DNA of 64,000 nucleotides from Brevibacillus fortis (GTDB taxonomy: Bacteria; Bacillota; Bacilli; Brevibacillales; Brevibacillaceae): positions 124,001-188,000 of the forward strand of contig NZ_PXZM01000012.1 in NCBI RefSeq assembly GCF_003013395.1, read 5' to 3'. The notes beneath the pieces were generated by a model. The model was not told the origin of the DNA. It was given only the letters and a program-made list of their open reading frames with translations, and did not search any database. Shown piece after piece: positions 1 to 8,205 of this stretch. Every line of letters begins with the position of its first letter. Position 1 is the stretch's first letter. Position numbers and translations under genes: made by a program.

Positions 1-1310
1 CTGAACAGAAGGGCTCCGGGATGCTTCGCCAGGATCGTTTTCAATTCCGTATCTTGTCTGACACCATACCAGTAATTGCTTTTGAGATAACCATCATTGG
101 CACCGGCTACCGTATTCTTCAACGGCTGGTGATGGAAAATGAACGTCGGCTTGCCCCCAGACTCAGCGAGCTTCTCGTCCAGCCATTTCAACTGCGTTTC
201 CGACAGGTAGGAGAAGTCCTTCAACCCTTTTTCCGTGCCAAGGAAAATGAACTGGTAGCCGTTAATCCACACATTGTAGTAGCTGGATTTCATGTTGGTG
301 TACTTGTGGAACAGCTCCGAAAATTGCGTCCAGTCCCCCCAGCGAACATCGTGGTTCCCTTGAACAAAATACGTTTCCGGGAGTTGGTCCTTGTACATGT
401 TGAAAATCCGGGCCAGCTCCATGTATTGCGCTTCGGTTCCGTTCTCGGTATTGTCCCCGATGGTCATGATTCCGTCACTGTCCGGATTCAACGCAATCAT
501 ATCTTTGAAGGCATCTTCGAGGTTTTTATTATGAACGTGATCCTTGCTGGTTTGTACATGCATGTCGGTGATGACCTCGAAGCTGACCAATGACTTCTCT
601 TTCACCATCCCTGGGATCGTAAATTCAGCGCTGGCAGTCGTTTCGCCCGCTGTTGAGTCAGAGTAAGCGAGGAGCTTCGTCGCGCCCTTTGGAATGACCG
701 TGTTAGCTGGGATTGTATAGGTAGCATACGTTTCCCCTGGCGTAGTTGAAGGCTCCACTTGTGCGATGATTGGCTCTCCTGCCAGCTTTCCGACATCATT
801 TCCCCAGTACAAATTGTAATGAGTCACATTCGCGGGATCAGCAGGGATTTTGATTTTCACATCGCCTGCGATCTGGTCGGCATCCTCATCCGTATCAACA
901 AAAGTAATACCCGTAGGAGGATTCAAGGTAATGATTGAAAACGGAGCCCGCTGAAAAATATTGTAGCCGTCATTTTGCATATACAGCGCCTCGTATTCAC
1001 CTGCTGGCAAAGACTTCGTAAAGCTCATCGCACCATTTGGCTGACCGGCTGCACTCGTGTATTGCCAGGTAAGGGACGGGTTGCTGCCCTGTGGAATCGC
1101 ACCTGCTTTATACAGTCCGATCCAATCCTTGAGCGAAGCGCCCGTATAAGACAGCGTAATCGGCTGACCGTGCAAAAAAGCTTGCTTGTCCATCGTCACG
1201 CTTTGCGCTCCTGCTGCCTGAACACCTTGAACCATAAAAGGTTGGGTCATTCCCATGAAGGCAACCGTAACACCCAGTACCATTGACATCGTTTTGTTTA
1301 TCACTTTCAT
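1..1310 (-). CDS. Secreted calcineurin-like metallophosphoesterase (C-terminus cut by window edge)
   Basis: The frame is open from an ATG at 1310 to the left edge, so about 436 residues are visible and the C-terminus is missing. A GAGGTG ribosome binding site lies 10 bases before the ATG. Residues 1-32 form a signal peptide (KR-poor start, hydrophobic core, cleavage likely near VQAAGA). An N-terminal beta-rich region of about 200 residues (FxxGQPITLSYTGA, DWIGLYK) resembles the N-terminal beta domain of secreted phosphoesterases. The catalytic domain follows, with the metal motifs ITDMH, GDNTENG and GNHDVRWGD and later FHHQPL. The protein should hydrolyse a phosphomono- or phosphodiester outside the cell; the substrate is unknown. 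It is the last visible gene of a minus-strand run with a phosphonate-type importer and a HAD phosphatase, which suggests scavenging of organic phosphorus. Confidence 0.85.
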   Translation of the reverse strand, partial: MKVINKTMSMVLGVTVAFMGMTQPFMVQGVQAAGAQSVTMDKQAFLHGQPITLSYTGASLKDWIGLYKAGAIPQGSNPSLTWQYTSAAGQPNGAMSFTKSLPAGEYEALYMQNDGYNIFQRAPFSIITLNPPTGITFVDTDEDADQIAGDVKIKIPADPANVTHYNLYWGNDVGKLAGEPIIAQVEPSTTPGETYATYTIPANTVIPKGATKLLAYSDSTAGETTASAEFTIPGMVKEKSLVSFEVITDMHVQTSKDHVHNKNLEDAFKDMIALNPDSDGIMTIGDNTENGTEAQYMELARIFNMYKDQLPETYFVQGNHDVRWGDWTQFSELFHKYTNMKSSYYNVWINGYQFIFLGTEKGLKDFSYLSETQLKWLDEKLAESGGKPTFIFHHQPLKNTVAGANDGYLKSNYWYGVRQDTELKTILAKHPGALLF

Positions 1311-1362
1311 AATAAACGCGCACCTCATTTCGATCAGATTGATAGAGTCCGACTGATGATTT

Positions 1363-1704
1363 TTACACGACCTTGCTGCTGACTTTCAGACCAATGACAC
1401 CAATCACAATGAGTGACATCCAGAGCATTTGCTGAAGATTGATCATTTCTTTGAATAAGAAAATACCGACGAATGTAATCAGAACAATCCCGACACCAGA
1501 CCAGATCGCATAGGCGACACCGACCTGTATATAGCTGAGTGCAAAATTAAGCAGAGTAAAGCTGGCACCGTACAACAGAAACATCAGAATGGATGGCCAC
1601 AGCTTGGTAAAGCCCGCAGATAGTTTCATGGAAGTCGTACCTGCCAGCTCCAAAAGAATGGCGAATGTGAGGAGAATCCATCCCCACCCGATCCCCTCAT
1701 GCAT
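1363..1704 (-). CDS. Small multidrug resistance (SMR/EmrE-family) transporter
   Basis: This 113-residue protein has four predicted membrane helices and the usual SMR length. The family's essential membrane glutamate is present in helix 1 (LLELAGTTSMK, about residue 19). The helix-3 signature YAIWSGVGIVLI is also present. SMR proteins are dimeric proton antiporters for cationic compounds or guanidinium. The start overlaps the end of the HAD hydrolase gene by 8 bases, so the two are translationally coupled. Its presence inside an organophosphorus operon is unusual. SMR proteins often work as heterodimers, but no second SMR gene is next to it, so a homodimer is more likely. The substrate cannot be told from the sequence. 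Confidence 0.85.
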   Translation of the reverse strand: MHEGIGWGWILLTFAILLELAGTTSMKLSAGFTKLWPSILMFLLYGASFTLLNFALSYIQVGVAYAIWSGVGIVLITFVGIFLFKEMINLQQMLWMSLIVIGVIGLKVSSKVV

Positions 1705-2479
1705 GCCGTGATGCCTCCACCTTCAGCTGCGCGTAGGAGGAAATCACCGCCTCTGCGTCCTCCAATATGTGTAACCGGTCAGTCGAATCTTCCTTGCTCA
1801 CAATCCCAATGGTCACAGTGACCCCTGCGCTTTTCCCCATGCGTATATCGCCGCTCGTATCGCCGATGACAGCAACTTCCCTCGGCTTTAAGCCCAATTG
1901 GGTACAAGCTTTTACCACCATGTCGGGATAAGGCTTGCCACGCTCTACCTGATCATTCCCGATGATGACTGGAAAATAAGAGCGAATGCCCATCCATTCC
2001 ATATGCTTGATCGCTTCCTCTGTTTCGTCTGCGGTTACAATCCCCATAAACATTCCGTGATCACGACATTGTTCGAGGAACGGGATCAGCCCCGGGATGG
2101 GATAGGCAGGGCGAGCCTGGTCCATATCCTGATAAGCCTGCTCCTTGCTCTCCCGGGCCAGCCGAATGGATTCCCCCCACGATAGTCCCTGACGATATCC
2201 CTGCCATGCCAGGATCGCAAGCAAATCGCCAGTCGAGCCCATCGCTAATGGACCATTGATGCTGTAGTCGCATACGTGCCCGTCTTCGTCGTGAACAGTC
2301 CCCCACAGCTCTGAGAGAGGAGCGATCTGGGCCGGAAACGGAAGCTGGCTGGCAAAATGACGATGTACGGATTCGCTCCAGTAACCCCAGAGCCGAACAA
2401 ACTCCAGTAAAGTACCATCCTTATCGAACAAAATCGCTTTGACCGTATATCTCTTGTTGTTCACAATTAAATCCGGCAT
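1697..2479 (-). CDS. HAD-superfamily phosphatase (phosphoglycolate phosphatase/phosphonatase-like)
   Basis: The protein has 260 residues and all four HAD motifs: motif I LFDKDGTLLEF (nucleophile and acid Asp), motif II GIVTADE, motif III Lys in RGKPYPDM and motif IV VIGDTSGDIRMGKSAG. A helical cap domain sits between motifs I and II. The start ATG at 2479 has GGGAG seven bases upstream. The protein should remove phosphate from a small phosphorylated metabolite in the cytoplasm. Because it follows a 2-aminoethylphosphonate-type transporter, the product of phosphonate breakdown is an attractive substrate. The phosphonatase (PhnX) Schiff-base lysine cannot be recognised with confidence, so a plain phosphatase is equally likely. 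Confidence 0.8.
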   Translation of the reverse strand: MPDLIVNNKRYTVKAILFDKDGTLLEFVRLWGYWSESVHRHFASQLPFPAQIAPLSELWGTVHDEDGHVCDYSINGPLAMGSTGDLLAILAWQGYRQGLSWGESIRLARESKEQAYQDMDQARPAYPIPGLIPFLEQCRDHGMFMGIVTADETEEAIKHMEWMGIRSYFPVIIGNDQVERGKPYPDMVVKACTQLGLKPREVAVIGDTSGDIRMGKSAGVTVTIGIVSKEDSTDRLHILEDAEAVISSYAQLKVEASRHA

Positions 2480-2519
2480 CTTTCTCCCACCTGTATGTCA
2501 TTTGGATTCGGATTGCTGA

Positions 2520-4220
2520 TTATTCTTTTGTTCTCACGAGAAGTGTATCCGTTCTTCTCTGAATCTTGCCTGAGATCCACATGACTGCGGTACGTACTAA
2601 CAGATTCGCCACGATGATTAACGTAGACATCGCAGCAGCTTGCGCGATATCGCCTGAGTCCTCCTTATTCACAATCGCTACCGCAGCCGGTTTCAAGTCC
2701 GGTGCATACAAGAAAATAATGGCCGAGACCGTCACCATGCTGTTAATGAAATAGTAGAGGAACACTTCCAAAATCGTCGGCAATGACAGCGGAACCGTGA
2801 CCCGCAGCAATGTCCGATACCATGGTACGTTCATCGATTCCGATGCAGCCTCGAACTCGCTATCCAGCTTCTTCAGACCAGACGTCATCGTCAGAAAAGA
2901 AACCGAGTAGAAGTGAACGATGTTGCACAAAATGACGATCCAAATCGTGCCGTAAATGCCGTGCAGTGGCTGATTCGGATTGTTGAAAAAGAACACGTAG
3001 ATCAAACCGAGCACGAGTCCTGGTAATGCGAGCGGCAGCATGGACAGAAAATACGCGGATTGACGCAATAGACGATTCCCGCGTGACTTCTCGATGAGAT
3101 ACGCGAACAAAAAGGTAGCGACAGTGCCAATCAATGCCGTAGCAAACGCGATAAGCAAGCTCGTCATAAACGGTCCTTGTCCATCCAAAAAGCCTTCGTA
3201 GTGCGCAAAGGAAAGAGACAGATTGTACGGCCATACTTTTACAAGGGAGCCGTAGATAGCAACCAGGATAATTCCGATGATCACAGCGGATACGGCGGAG
3301 CAAAGCACGTAGAACAACCCATCCCGCAGTTTGTTGCGTTCAATTCGGTAAGGGGTAGACTTCGCGCTCAACCAACCACTTTGTTTGCGCTGGGAGATGC
3401 GATCGATCACAAAAGAAATGACGGCTGGTATCAACAGCAGCACCCCAACGGCCGCACCCATTTGCATGTTCTGTTGCCCGATGACCTGCTTGTACAAGTC
3501 TGTTGCCAGCACGTTGTATTGCCCGCCGACTACTTTGGGAGCCCCGAAGTCGGTAAAGGTCAAGACGAAGCAGACAAAAATGGCACTAAACAGCGCAAAT
3601 CTCGTACCTGGTACCGTGACCGTCCAAAATATGCGCCACTTGGATGCCCCGAGCGTCTCTGCCGCTTCATACATCCGGTAATCTGCACTTGCGAGTGCCA
3701 CCGACAGCATCAGAAACGCCTGCGGAAACGTATAGAGTACTTCCGCCATCACGATCCCGATGGGCCCGTAGAGCTCGATGCGGAATTCCGGCAGCAGCCC
3801 GAAAAATCCGGTAGAAATCAGCCCTTGATTACCAAACAAGTAGATCAGCGCCAAGCCGTGCAGCATGGAGGGTGCAAATAGCGGCAAGAGAGCAACAGAC
3901 CGATAAAACCATTTGCCTCGGATTGCGCTTCTCTCCAGTGCGTAAGCAAATCCGAAGCCTAACGTCACGGCAATCATCGTCGTGACCGCCGACACCTGGA
4001 TGGAATTCCACAATGACATCACGAGAGCCGGCGTCGAGAAGTAATTGGCAAAGTGCATGAGCCCGATGAAGTTCCCATTCTGATCCGTAACTGCCTTGAT
4101 CATCAGCTCACTAAGCGGCAGCAGGATGGCGAACAACAACGCGATGGTCATGCTGACGATGATCGCGTTTTGGCTCCATTGGTTGGCATCTGGGCGTATT
4201 CGTTTTAACCAGGTGTCCAT
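2520..4220 (-). CDS. ABC transporter permease, two fused permease domains (PhnU2/FbpB-like)
   Basis: This 566-residue membrane protein contains two homologous halves of about six helices each, so one chain supplies both permease domains of the importer. Each half has an EAA-type coupling loop (EAAETLGASKWRIFWTVTVPG near residue 190, and EAASESMNVPWYRTLLRVTVPL in the second half). This design is typical of iron(III) (FbpB/SfuB) and putative 2-aminoethylphosphonate (PhnU2-type) importers. The length fits the latter, and the partner binding protein points the same way. It starts at ATG 4220 with AAGGAG upstream. The ATPase gene ends 15 bases before it, so the two are in one operon. The substrate assignment is inferred from family resemblance only. 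Confidence 0.85.
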   Translation of the reverse strand: MDTWLKRIRPDANQWSQNAIIVSMTIALLFAILLPLSELMIKAVTDQNGNFIGLMHFANYFSTPALVMSLWNSIQVSAVTTMIAVTLGFGFAYALERSAIRGKWFYRSVALLPLFAPSMLHGLALIYLFGNQGLISTGFFGLLPEFRIELYGPIGIVMAEVLYTFPQAFLMLSVALASADYRMYEAAETLGASKWRIFWTVTVPGTRFALFSAIFVCFVLTFTDFGAPKVVGGQYNVLATDLYKQVIGQQNMQMGAAVGVLLLIPAVISFVIDRISQRKQSGWLSAKSTPYRIERNKLRDGLFYVLCSAVSAVIIGIILVAIYGSLVKVWPYNLSLSFAHYEGFLDGQGPFMTSLLIAFATALIGTVATFLFAYLIEKSRGNRLLRQSAYFLSMLPLALPGLVLGLIYVFFFNNPNQPLHGIYGTIWIVILCNIVHFYSVSFLTMTSGLKKLDSEFEAASESMNVPWYRTLLRVTVPLSLPTILEVFLYYFINSMVTVSAIIFLYAPDLKPAAVAIVNKEDSGDIAQAAAMSTLIIVANLLVRTAVMWISGKIQRRTDTLLVRTKE

Positions 4221-4235
4221 ATTCTTGTGCGCTCC

Positions 4236-5267
4236 TTAGCCAACAGCCAGATCTGCCGTATCATCAAAACGGATGACATGCTCTGGCGGCAGGGTGAAGG
4301 CAATTTTTTGATCCGGCCAAACATGATGAGACACCATAGCATGTGCCGGGACATCAATCGTGACAAACTGTTGCAACAAAGTACCTTGTGGACCGATTAA
4401 CTCTGCCACAATCCGATAATGCGTACCGCGATATTCCAGCTCGCGCACGATTCCTTGTCTGCCTTTTTCATGACCGTCACGCAGCAGTTGAACATGCTCC
4501 GGACGGATGGCGAGCATAGCCTGTTCCGAGTGCCTATCCGACTGGATAAAGCTGATGGCTCCGATAAAATCAGCGACAAATGGCGTTTTGGGACGCTCGT
4601 ACACTTCTTTTGGCGTACCGACCTGAATGATGCGCGACTGGTTCATAACCACGATGCGATCCGCCATCGTCAACGCTTCCTCCTGATCGTGCGTTACCAT
4701 AATCGTCGTCATCCCGAATTGATGATGGAGCCGGCGAATTTCGTTTCTGAGTTTGGCACGAACCTTGGCGTCTAGCGCAGATAATGGCTCATCCAAGAGC
4801 AAGCAGTCCGGCGAAAACGCCAAGGCCCTCGCCAGAGCAACCCGCTGCTGCTGTCCTCCTGATAATTGAGCCGGGACTTTGCTCTGGTGTTCTCCCAGCT
4901 CAACCAGATGGAGCATTTCCTCTACCCGATCAGCAATTTGTGCCCTGGAGAAGCGATTACGCAATCCGTAAGCAATGTTTTCACTGACCGTCAAATTCGG
5001 AAACAAAGCGTACGATTGAAACATCATGCCAAAATTCCGATTCCCTGCTGGCAGCGAGGTAATGTCTTTCCCGGCAATGACGACGCTCCCTTGATCCGCT
5101 TTTTCCAGTCCTGCGAGGATGCGCAACAACGTTGTTTTACCGCAGCCGCTCGGTCCGAGCAGACAGATGAATTCATTCTTGGCAATGTCCAGTTGAATGT
5201 CCTGAAGCGCTGTGTGCTTCCCAAATCGCTTGGCGAGATTGTGTAATGACAAATAGCCTTGCTCCAT
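4236..5267 (-). CDS. ABC transporter ATP-binding protein (PhnT2/PotA-like)
   Basis: The 343-residue protein carries a Walker A (GPSGCGKTT, near residue 40), Q-loop (MFQSYALFP), ABC signature (LSGGQQQR), Walker B (CLLLDEPLSALD) and H-loop (VTHDQEE). A C-terminal TOBE-like regulatory domain follows (LAIRPEHVQLLRDG). This belongs to the CUT1/PotA-type ATPases and should energise the fused permease encoded just downstream. The ATG at 5267 is preferred over the GTG one codon earlier because AAAGGAG lies eight bases upstream of it. The binding-protein gene is immediately upstream on the same strand. Confidence 0.9.
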   Translation of the reverse strand: MEQGYLSLHNLAKRFGKHTALQDIQLDIAKNEFICLLGPSGCGKTTLLRILAGLEKADQGSVVIAGKDITSLPAGNRNFGMMFQSYALFPNLTVSENIAYGLRNRFSRAQIADRVEEMLHLVELGEHQSKVPAQLSGGQQQRVALARALAFSPDCLLLDEPLSALDAKVRAKLRNEIRRLHHQFGMTTIMVTHDQEEALTMADRIVVMNQSRIIQVGTPKEVYERPKTPFVADFIGAISFIQSDRHSEQAMLAIRPEHVQLLRDGHEKGRQGIVRELEYRGTHYRIVAELIGPQGTLLQQFVTIDVPAHAMVSHHVWPDQKIAFTLPPEHVIRFDDTADLAVG

Positions 5268-5287
5268 CACAAATGCTCCTTTGTTTT

Positions 5288-6382
5288 TTACTTTTTCGGT
5301 TCAGCCTTGGAGCCGTACTTCTGCTCCCACTCTGCCAGAATACCTTCGCGGTCTCTTGCTGCTTGATACAAGTCCAGCTTGGTCAGCTGCGATACAGGAT
5401 CTTGTTTGTAGCCTTCCGGAATTTGACTTCCTTCTTGCTTGATGCTCAAAATCGCGTAGTTTTTGTTGTATTCCTTCATCGGCTCATCGCTGATCGCCCA
5501 ATCGAGGAACAATTTTGCTTCCGGCTTGATGTCCTTTTTCTTTACGAGCGCGCTCGCTTCCATATCCCAGCCCGAGCCTTCTTTCGGGAACACGACTTCG
5601 ACTGGAGCTCCTTTTTTCTGTTCATGAATGCCGCTGTATCCATAAGAGATACCAATTGGCGCTTCACCTGAGGACGCCATCTTCGCCGGCTTGGAACCAG
5701 AGTGCGTGTAGACCATTATGTTTTCATGCAACTTGTCCATGTAAGCCCAAGCCTTGTCCTTGCCGTACAACTGATGCAGGGCGTTGACAGTCAAGTAGCC
5801 TGTTCCAGAAGAGGCAGGGTGAGGCATCGCAATCAAGCCTTTGTATTCTGGCTTGACCAAATCTTCGTACGATTGCGGGATGGGCAGATTGCGTTTTTCC
5901 ATCTCTGCTTTGTTGACAATAATGGCTGTCTCCCATATATCCATGCCGACCCATTTCGGCGGGTTGGCTTTGTCCTTGAATTCAGGCAGTACACGATCTA
6001 CGCCTTTCGGAGCATATGACTCCAGCATTTTCCTATCATCCATCACCAAGAGGCTAGTGGCGGCCAGCCCCCAGATCACATCAGCCTGCGGGTTGTCCTT
6101 CTCAGCAATCAGCTTGGCTGTCATGATGCCAGTGGAGTCACGAACGATGTTTACTTTGATATCCGGATACTGCTCTTTGAAAGAAGTCAGATACGTCTTG
6201 ATCTGTTCGTCTTCAATTGCCGTGTACACATTGATTTCTCCAGAAGCGTTAGACACAGCAGCAGCCTCCGAGCCAGTTTGACTACTGCTCGATGCCGTTC
6301 CCTCTGTCTTCGGTGCTCCGCAGCCTGCCAACAAACTCGTAACGACCAACGTTGCTGCCATCACATTCCACTTGATTTTCAC
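5288..6382 (-). CDS. Extracellular solute-binding lipoprotein (putative 2-aminoethylphosphonate type, PhnS2-like)
   Basis: The likely start is the GTG at 6382, seven bases after AAAGGAG. An upstream ATG at 6469 would add 29 residues ahead of the signal peptide and is rejected. Residues 1-21 are a lipoprotein signal ending in the lipobox LLAGC, followed by a Ser/Thr-rich linker. The mature part (about 345 residues) begins INVYTAIEDEQI and contains ADVIWGLAATSLL and WVGMDIWETAIIVNK. That pattern resembles the putative 2-aminoethylphosphonate-binding proteins and ferric-ion-binding proteins of family 1. The protein would be anchored to the outer face of the membrane and deliver ligand to the double permease. 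The choice of aminoethylphosphonate over iron is inferred from sequence feel and the neighbouring phosphatases. Confidence 0.85.
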   Translation of the reverse strand: MKIKWNVMAATLVVTSLLAGCGAPKTEGTASSSSQTGSEAAAVSNASGEINVYTAIEDEQIKTYLTSFKEQYPDIKVNIVRDSTGIMTAKLIAEKDNPQADVIWGLAATSLLVMDDRKMLESYAPKGVDRVLPEFKDKANPPKWVGMDIWETAIIVNKAEMEKRNLPIPQSYEDLVKPEYKGLIAMPHPASSGTGYLTVNALHQLYGKDKAWAYMDKLHENIMVYTHSGSKPAKMASSGEAPIGISYGYSGIHEQKKGAPVEVVFPKEGSGWDMEASALVKKKDIKPEAKLFLDWAISDEPMKEYNKNYAILSIKQEGSQIPEGYKQDPVSQLTKLDLYQAARDREGILAEWEQKYGSKAEPKK

Positions 6383-6484
6383 TGTGATTCTCCTTTTCTG
6401 AAAGAAAGTATCGGATAAAAACCATCTGTGTTCAAAAATTATTGTACATTCGCATTGTGTTTCACCCATGAAACCACTGTTAAT

Positions 6485-6511
6485 TGAGCATTAAGATTAC
6501 GTAAATGCTCA
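6485..6511. promoter_or_regulatory. Inverted repeat, candidate operator of the GbsR-type regulator
   Basis: TGAGCATT (6485-6492) and AATGCTCA (6504-6511) form a perfect eight-base inverted repeat with an 11-base spacer. It lies in the divergent space between the importer operon and the regulator gene. The regulator is the obvious candidate to bind it; binding itself is inferred. Confidence 0.5.
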
Positions 6512-6526
6512 TGACGATAGCTTTAT

Positions 6527-6555
6527 CACTGTGTTAAAAAACTTTTTGCTATAAT
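6527..6555 (+). promoter_or_regulatory. Promoter of the GbsR-type regulator gene
   Basis: An extended -10 element, TGCTATAAT, has its perfect TATAAT at 6550-6555. The -35 is weak (CACTGT 17 bases upstream), as expected for an extended -10 promoter. It points toward the gene at 6614. Confidence 0.6.
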
Positions 6556-6613
6556 GGAAGTATCATACAAAAAGAATTGAACGAAATGATGATGACGGTG
6601 GCACGAGAGGGAA

Positions 6614-7171
6614 GTGAATAATCGCATGTCTTTGAACGAGGAAACTGTACCAGAAGAAAAACGCCTCCATATCCGTAAGCAAATGATCGAAGCCATGGCG
6701 GAAACGATGGACTTGTATGGCGCTACTCATTCTTCGGGTCAGCTATACGGTGTCATGTTCTTCGAGAATCGTCCGATGACGCTCGACGAGATGAAAACAC
6801 AGATGAACATGAGCAAAAGCAACATGAGCTATGCGGTAAGATCCTTAATGGAATCCCGCATGGTCAAAAAACTCGAGGAAAAGCAGGAACGAAAAGAGCT
6901 GTATGCCGCGGAAACGGATTTTTTCACAGCGTTCCAAAACTTCTTCTCGTACAAGCTACAGCGTGAAGTCGATGTAATGACTGGTGCCATCGACCGAGCG
7001 CTGCCTGAATTAACCGAGCTGATTCTTCAGGAAAGTACCTCTGATGAAGAACGAAAGCTCGCTCTCCAAGATTTGCACAAGCTCAGACATGCCAAAAAGT
7101 ATTACGAATGGTTGCAAAATTTTGTGTATGCCTTGGAACAAGGTGATTTTTTCGAAGAAGAGCCCGAATAG
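6614..7171 (+). CDS. GbsR/MarR-family transcriptional regulator
   Basis: The 185-residue protein has a winged-helix region in its first half (YGVMFFENRPMTLDEMKTQMNMSKSNMSYAVRSLMESRMVKKL, residues about 45-85) and a helical second half. The AETMDLYG...SGQLYGVMFF...MTLDEM pattern matches the GbsR/OpcR branch of MarR-like repressors. In Bacillus these control glycine-betaine/choline genes. Here the gene is divergent from the phosphonate-type importer, so it probably represses that operon, with an effector that may be a choline-like or aminoalkyl compound. The position suggests the role; the ligand is not visible in the sequence. Confidence 0.8.
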   Translation: MNNRMSLNEETVPEEKRLHIRKQMIEAMAETMDLYGATHSSGQLYGVMFFENRPMTLDEMKTQMNMSKSNMSYAVRSLMESRMVKKLEEKQERKELYAAETDFFTAFQNFFSYKLQREVDVMTGAIDRALPELTELILQESTSDEERKLALQDLHKLRHAKKYYEWLQNFVYALEQGDFFEEEPE

Positions 7172-7172
7172 C

Positions 7173-7218
7173 AAAAAGCCACCTTTCCCGCCTAAGCTAG
7201 GGGAAAAGATGGCTTTTC
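7173..7218. terminator. Bidirectional intrinsic terminator
   Basis: AAAAAGCCA-CCTTTCCC pairs with GGGGAAAAG-TGGCTTTT, and there are A and T tracts on both sides. It lies between the converging regulator gene and the end of the siderophore permease operon. Confidence 0.75.
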
Positions 7219-7221
7219 TTT

Positions 7222-8205
7222 TTACTTTTTCTTCTCTTGACGCACCAAATACAAGAAGTATGGAACACCGATGACCGCAGTCACAATACCCGCGGGAATC
7301 TCGATCGGAGGATTCAGTCCCCTCCCCAATGCATCTGCGATTACGAGAATCAACGCTCCCAATACCGCCGCACCTGGCAACAGATAACGATGCTGATGAC
7401 CGAACAGCTTTCTCGCCATATGCGGCGCAATTAATCCCACAAAGCCGATCGAGCCAATCGCCGCTACACATGCGCCTGCCAAGGCAACGGCGAGCAGCAA
7501 GAGCACATAGCGTGTCCGCACGACATTCAGTCCGAGCCCCGTGGAGCTTCCTTCATCCAGACTGATAATGTCCAGCTTTCGGTGCAGGGCAAGGCTAATG
7601 GGAATGAATACGAGCAGCCACGGCAGCAAAGCGTAAATCTCATCCCAGCCTTTCCCCCACAGGCTCCCCGCCAGCCAGACAAGAGAATCATTGGCTTGCA
7701 TCGGATACTTCACCATGATGAACTCCGTCAACGCTTGGCAGATCGCCCCTACTCCCATGCCGACCAATGCAAACGTAGTGGGCTGTGCACCGCTTTTCCG
7801 AGCGAAATAGATAAGGGCAATCGCTACCGCCAGCGCTCCCAAAAACGCGACAATCGGGAGAAGAAGCGGTGTAGCCGTCGGAAACAGAATGATGACAACA
7901 ACCGCGAACAAGCCAGCGCCTTTGGTTACACCTACGACATCTGGTGATGCCAGCGGATTACGGATCATTCCTTGCAAAATTACACCAGCGATCGCGAAGC
8001 CCGCTCCGGCAAGAATCGCGAGCAATGCCCGCGGCAATCGATAGTTTTCAATCATAAAAGTAAGCGACGAAGATTCGCCCATGATCACCCGGATGATTTG
8101 ATCAGGGCCGATAAAGATTGGACCGACCCCCATGCTAAGCAATGCTGCCATGATGACTAAGGCACCGAGACCAATCAGGAGCAGGGTGTTTTTCCGCGAA
8201 GTCAT
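7222..8205 (-). CDS. Iron(III)-siderophore ABC permease, FecCD family (distal)
   Basis: A polytopic 327-residue FecCD/BtuC-type permease with about nine or ten hydrophobic helices. Family signatures include RLPRALLAILAGAGFAIAGVILQGMIRNPLASPDVVGVTKGAG near the N-terminus and GSIGFVGLIAPHMARKLFGHQHR toward the C-terminus. Its ATG lies inside the stop of the upstream permease (ATGA overlap), with GGGAGGG as ribosome binding site, so the two permeases are made together as a heterodimer. It forms half of the membrane channel for ferric siderophore. Confidence 0.92.
   Translation of the reverse strand: MTSRKNTLLLIGLGALVIMAALLSMGVGPIFIGPDQIIRVIMGESSSLTFMIENYRLPRALLAILAGAGFAIAGVILQGMIRNPLASPDVVGVTKGAGLFAVVVIILFPTATPLLLPIVAFLGALAVAIALIYFARKSGAQPTTFALVGMGVGAICQALTEFIMVKYPMQANDSLVWLAGSLWGKGWDEIYALLPWLLVFIPISLALHRKLDIISLDEGSSTGLGLNVVRTRYVLLLLAVALAGACVAAIGSIGFVGLIAPHMARKLFGHQHRYLLPGAAVLGALILVIADALGRGLNPPIEIPAGIVTAVIGVPYFLYLVRQEKKK

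Noticed and set aside
975..1286. Plus-strand reading frames over the first 10 kb
   Set aside because: They lie antisense to well-supported minus-strand genes, lack ribosome binding sites and show no family motifs.
6383..6469. N-terminal extension of the phosphonate-type binding protein to ATG 6469
   Set aside because: It would place 29 polar residues before the lipoprotein signal; the GTG at 6382 has the ribosome binding site.
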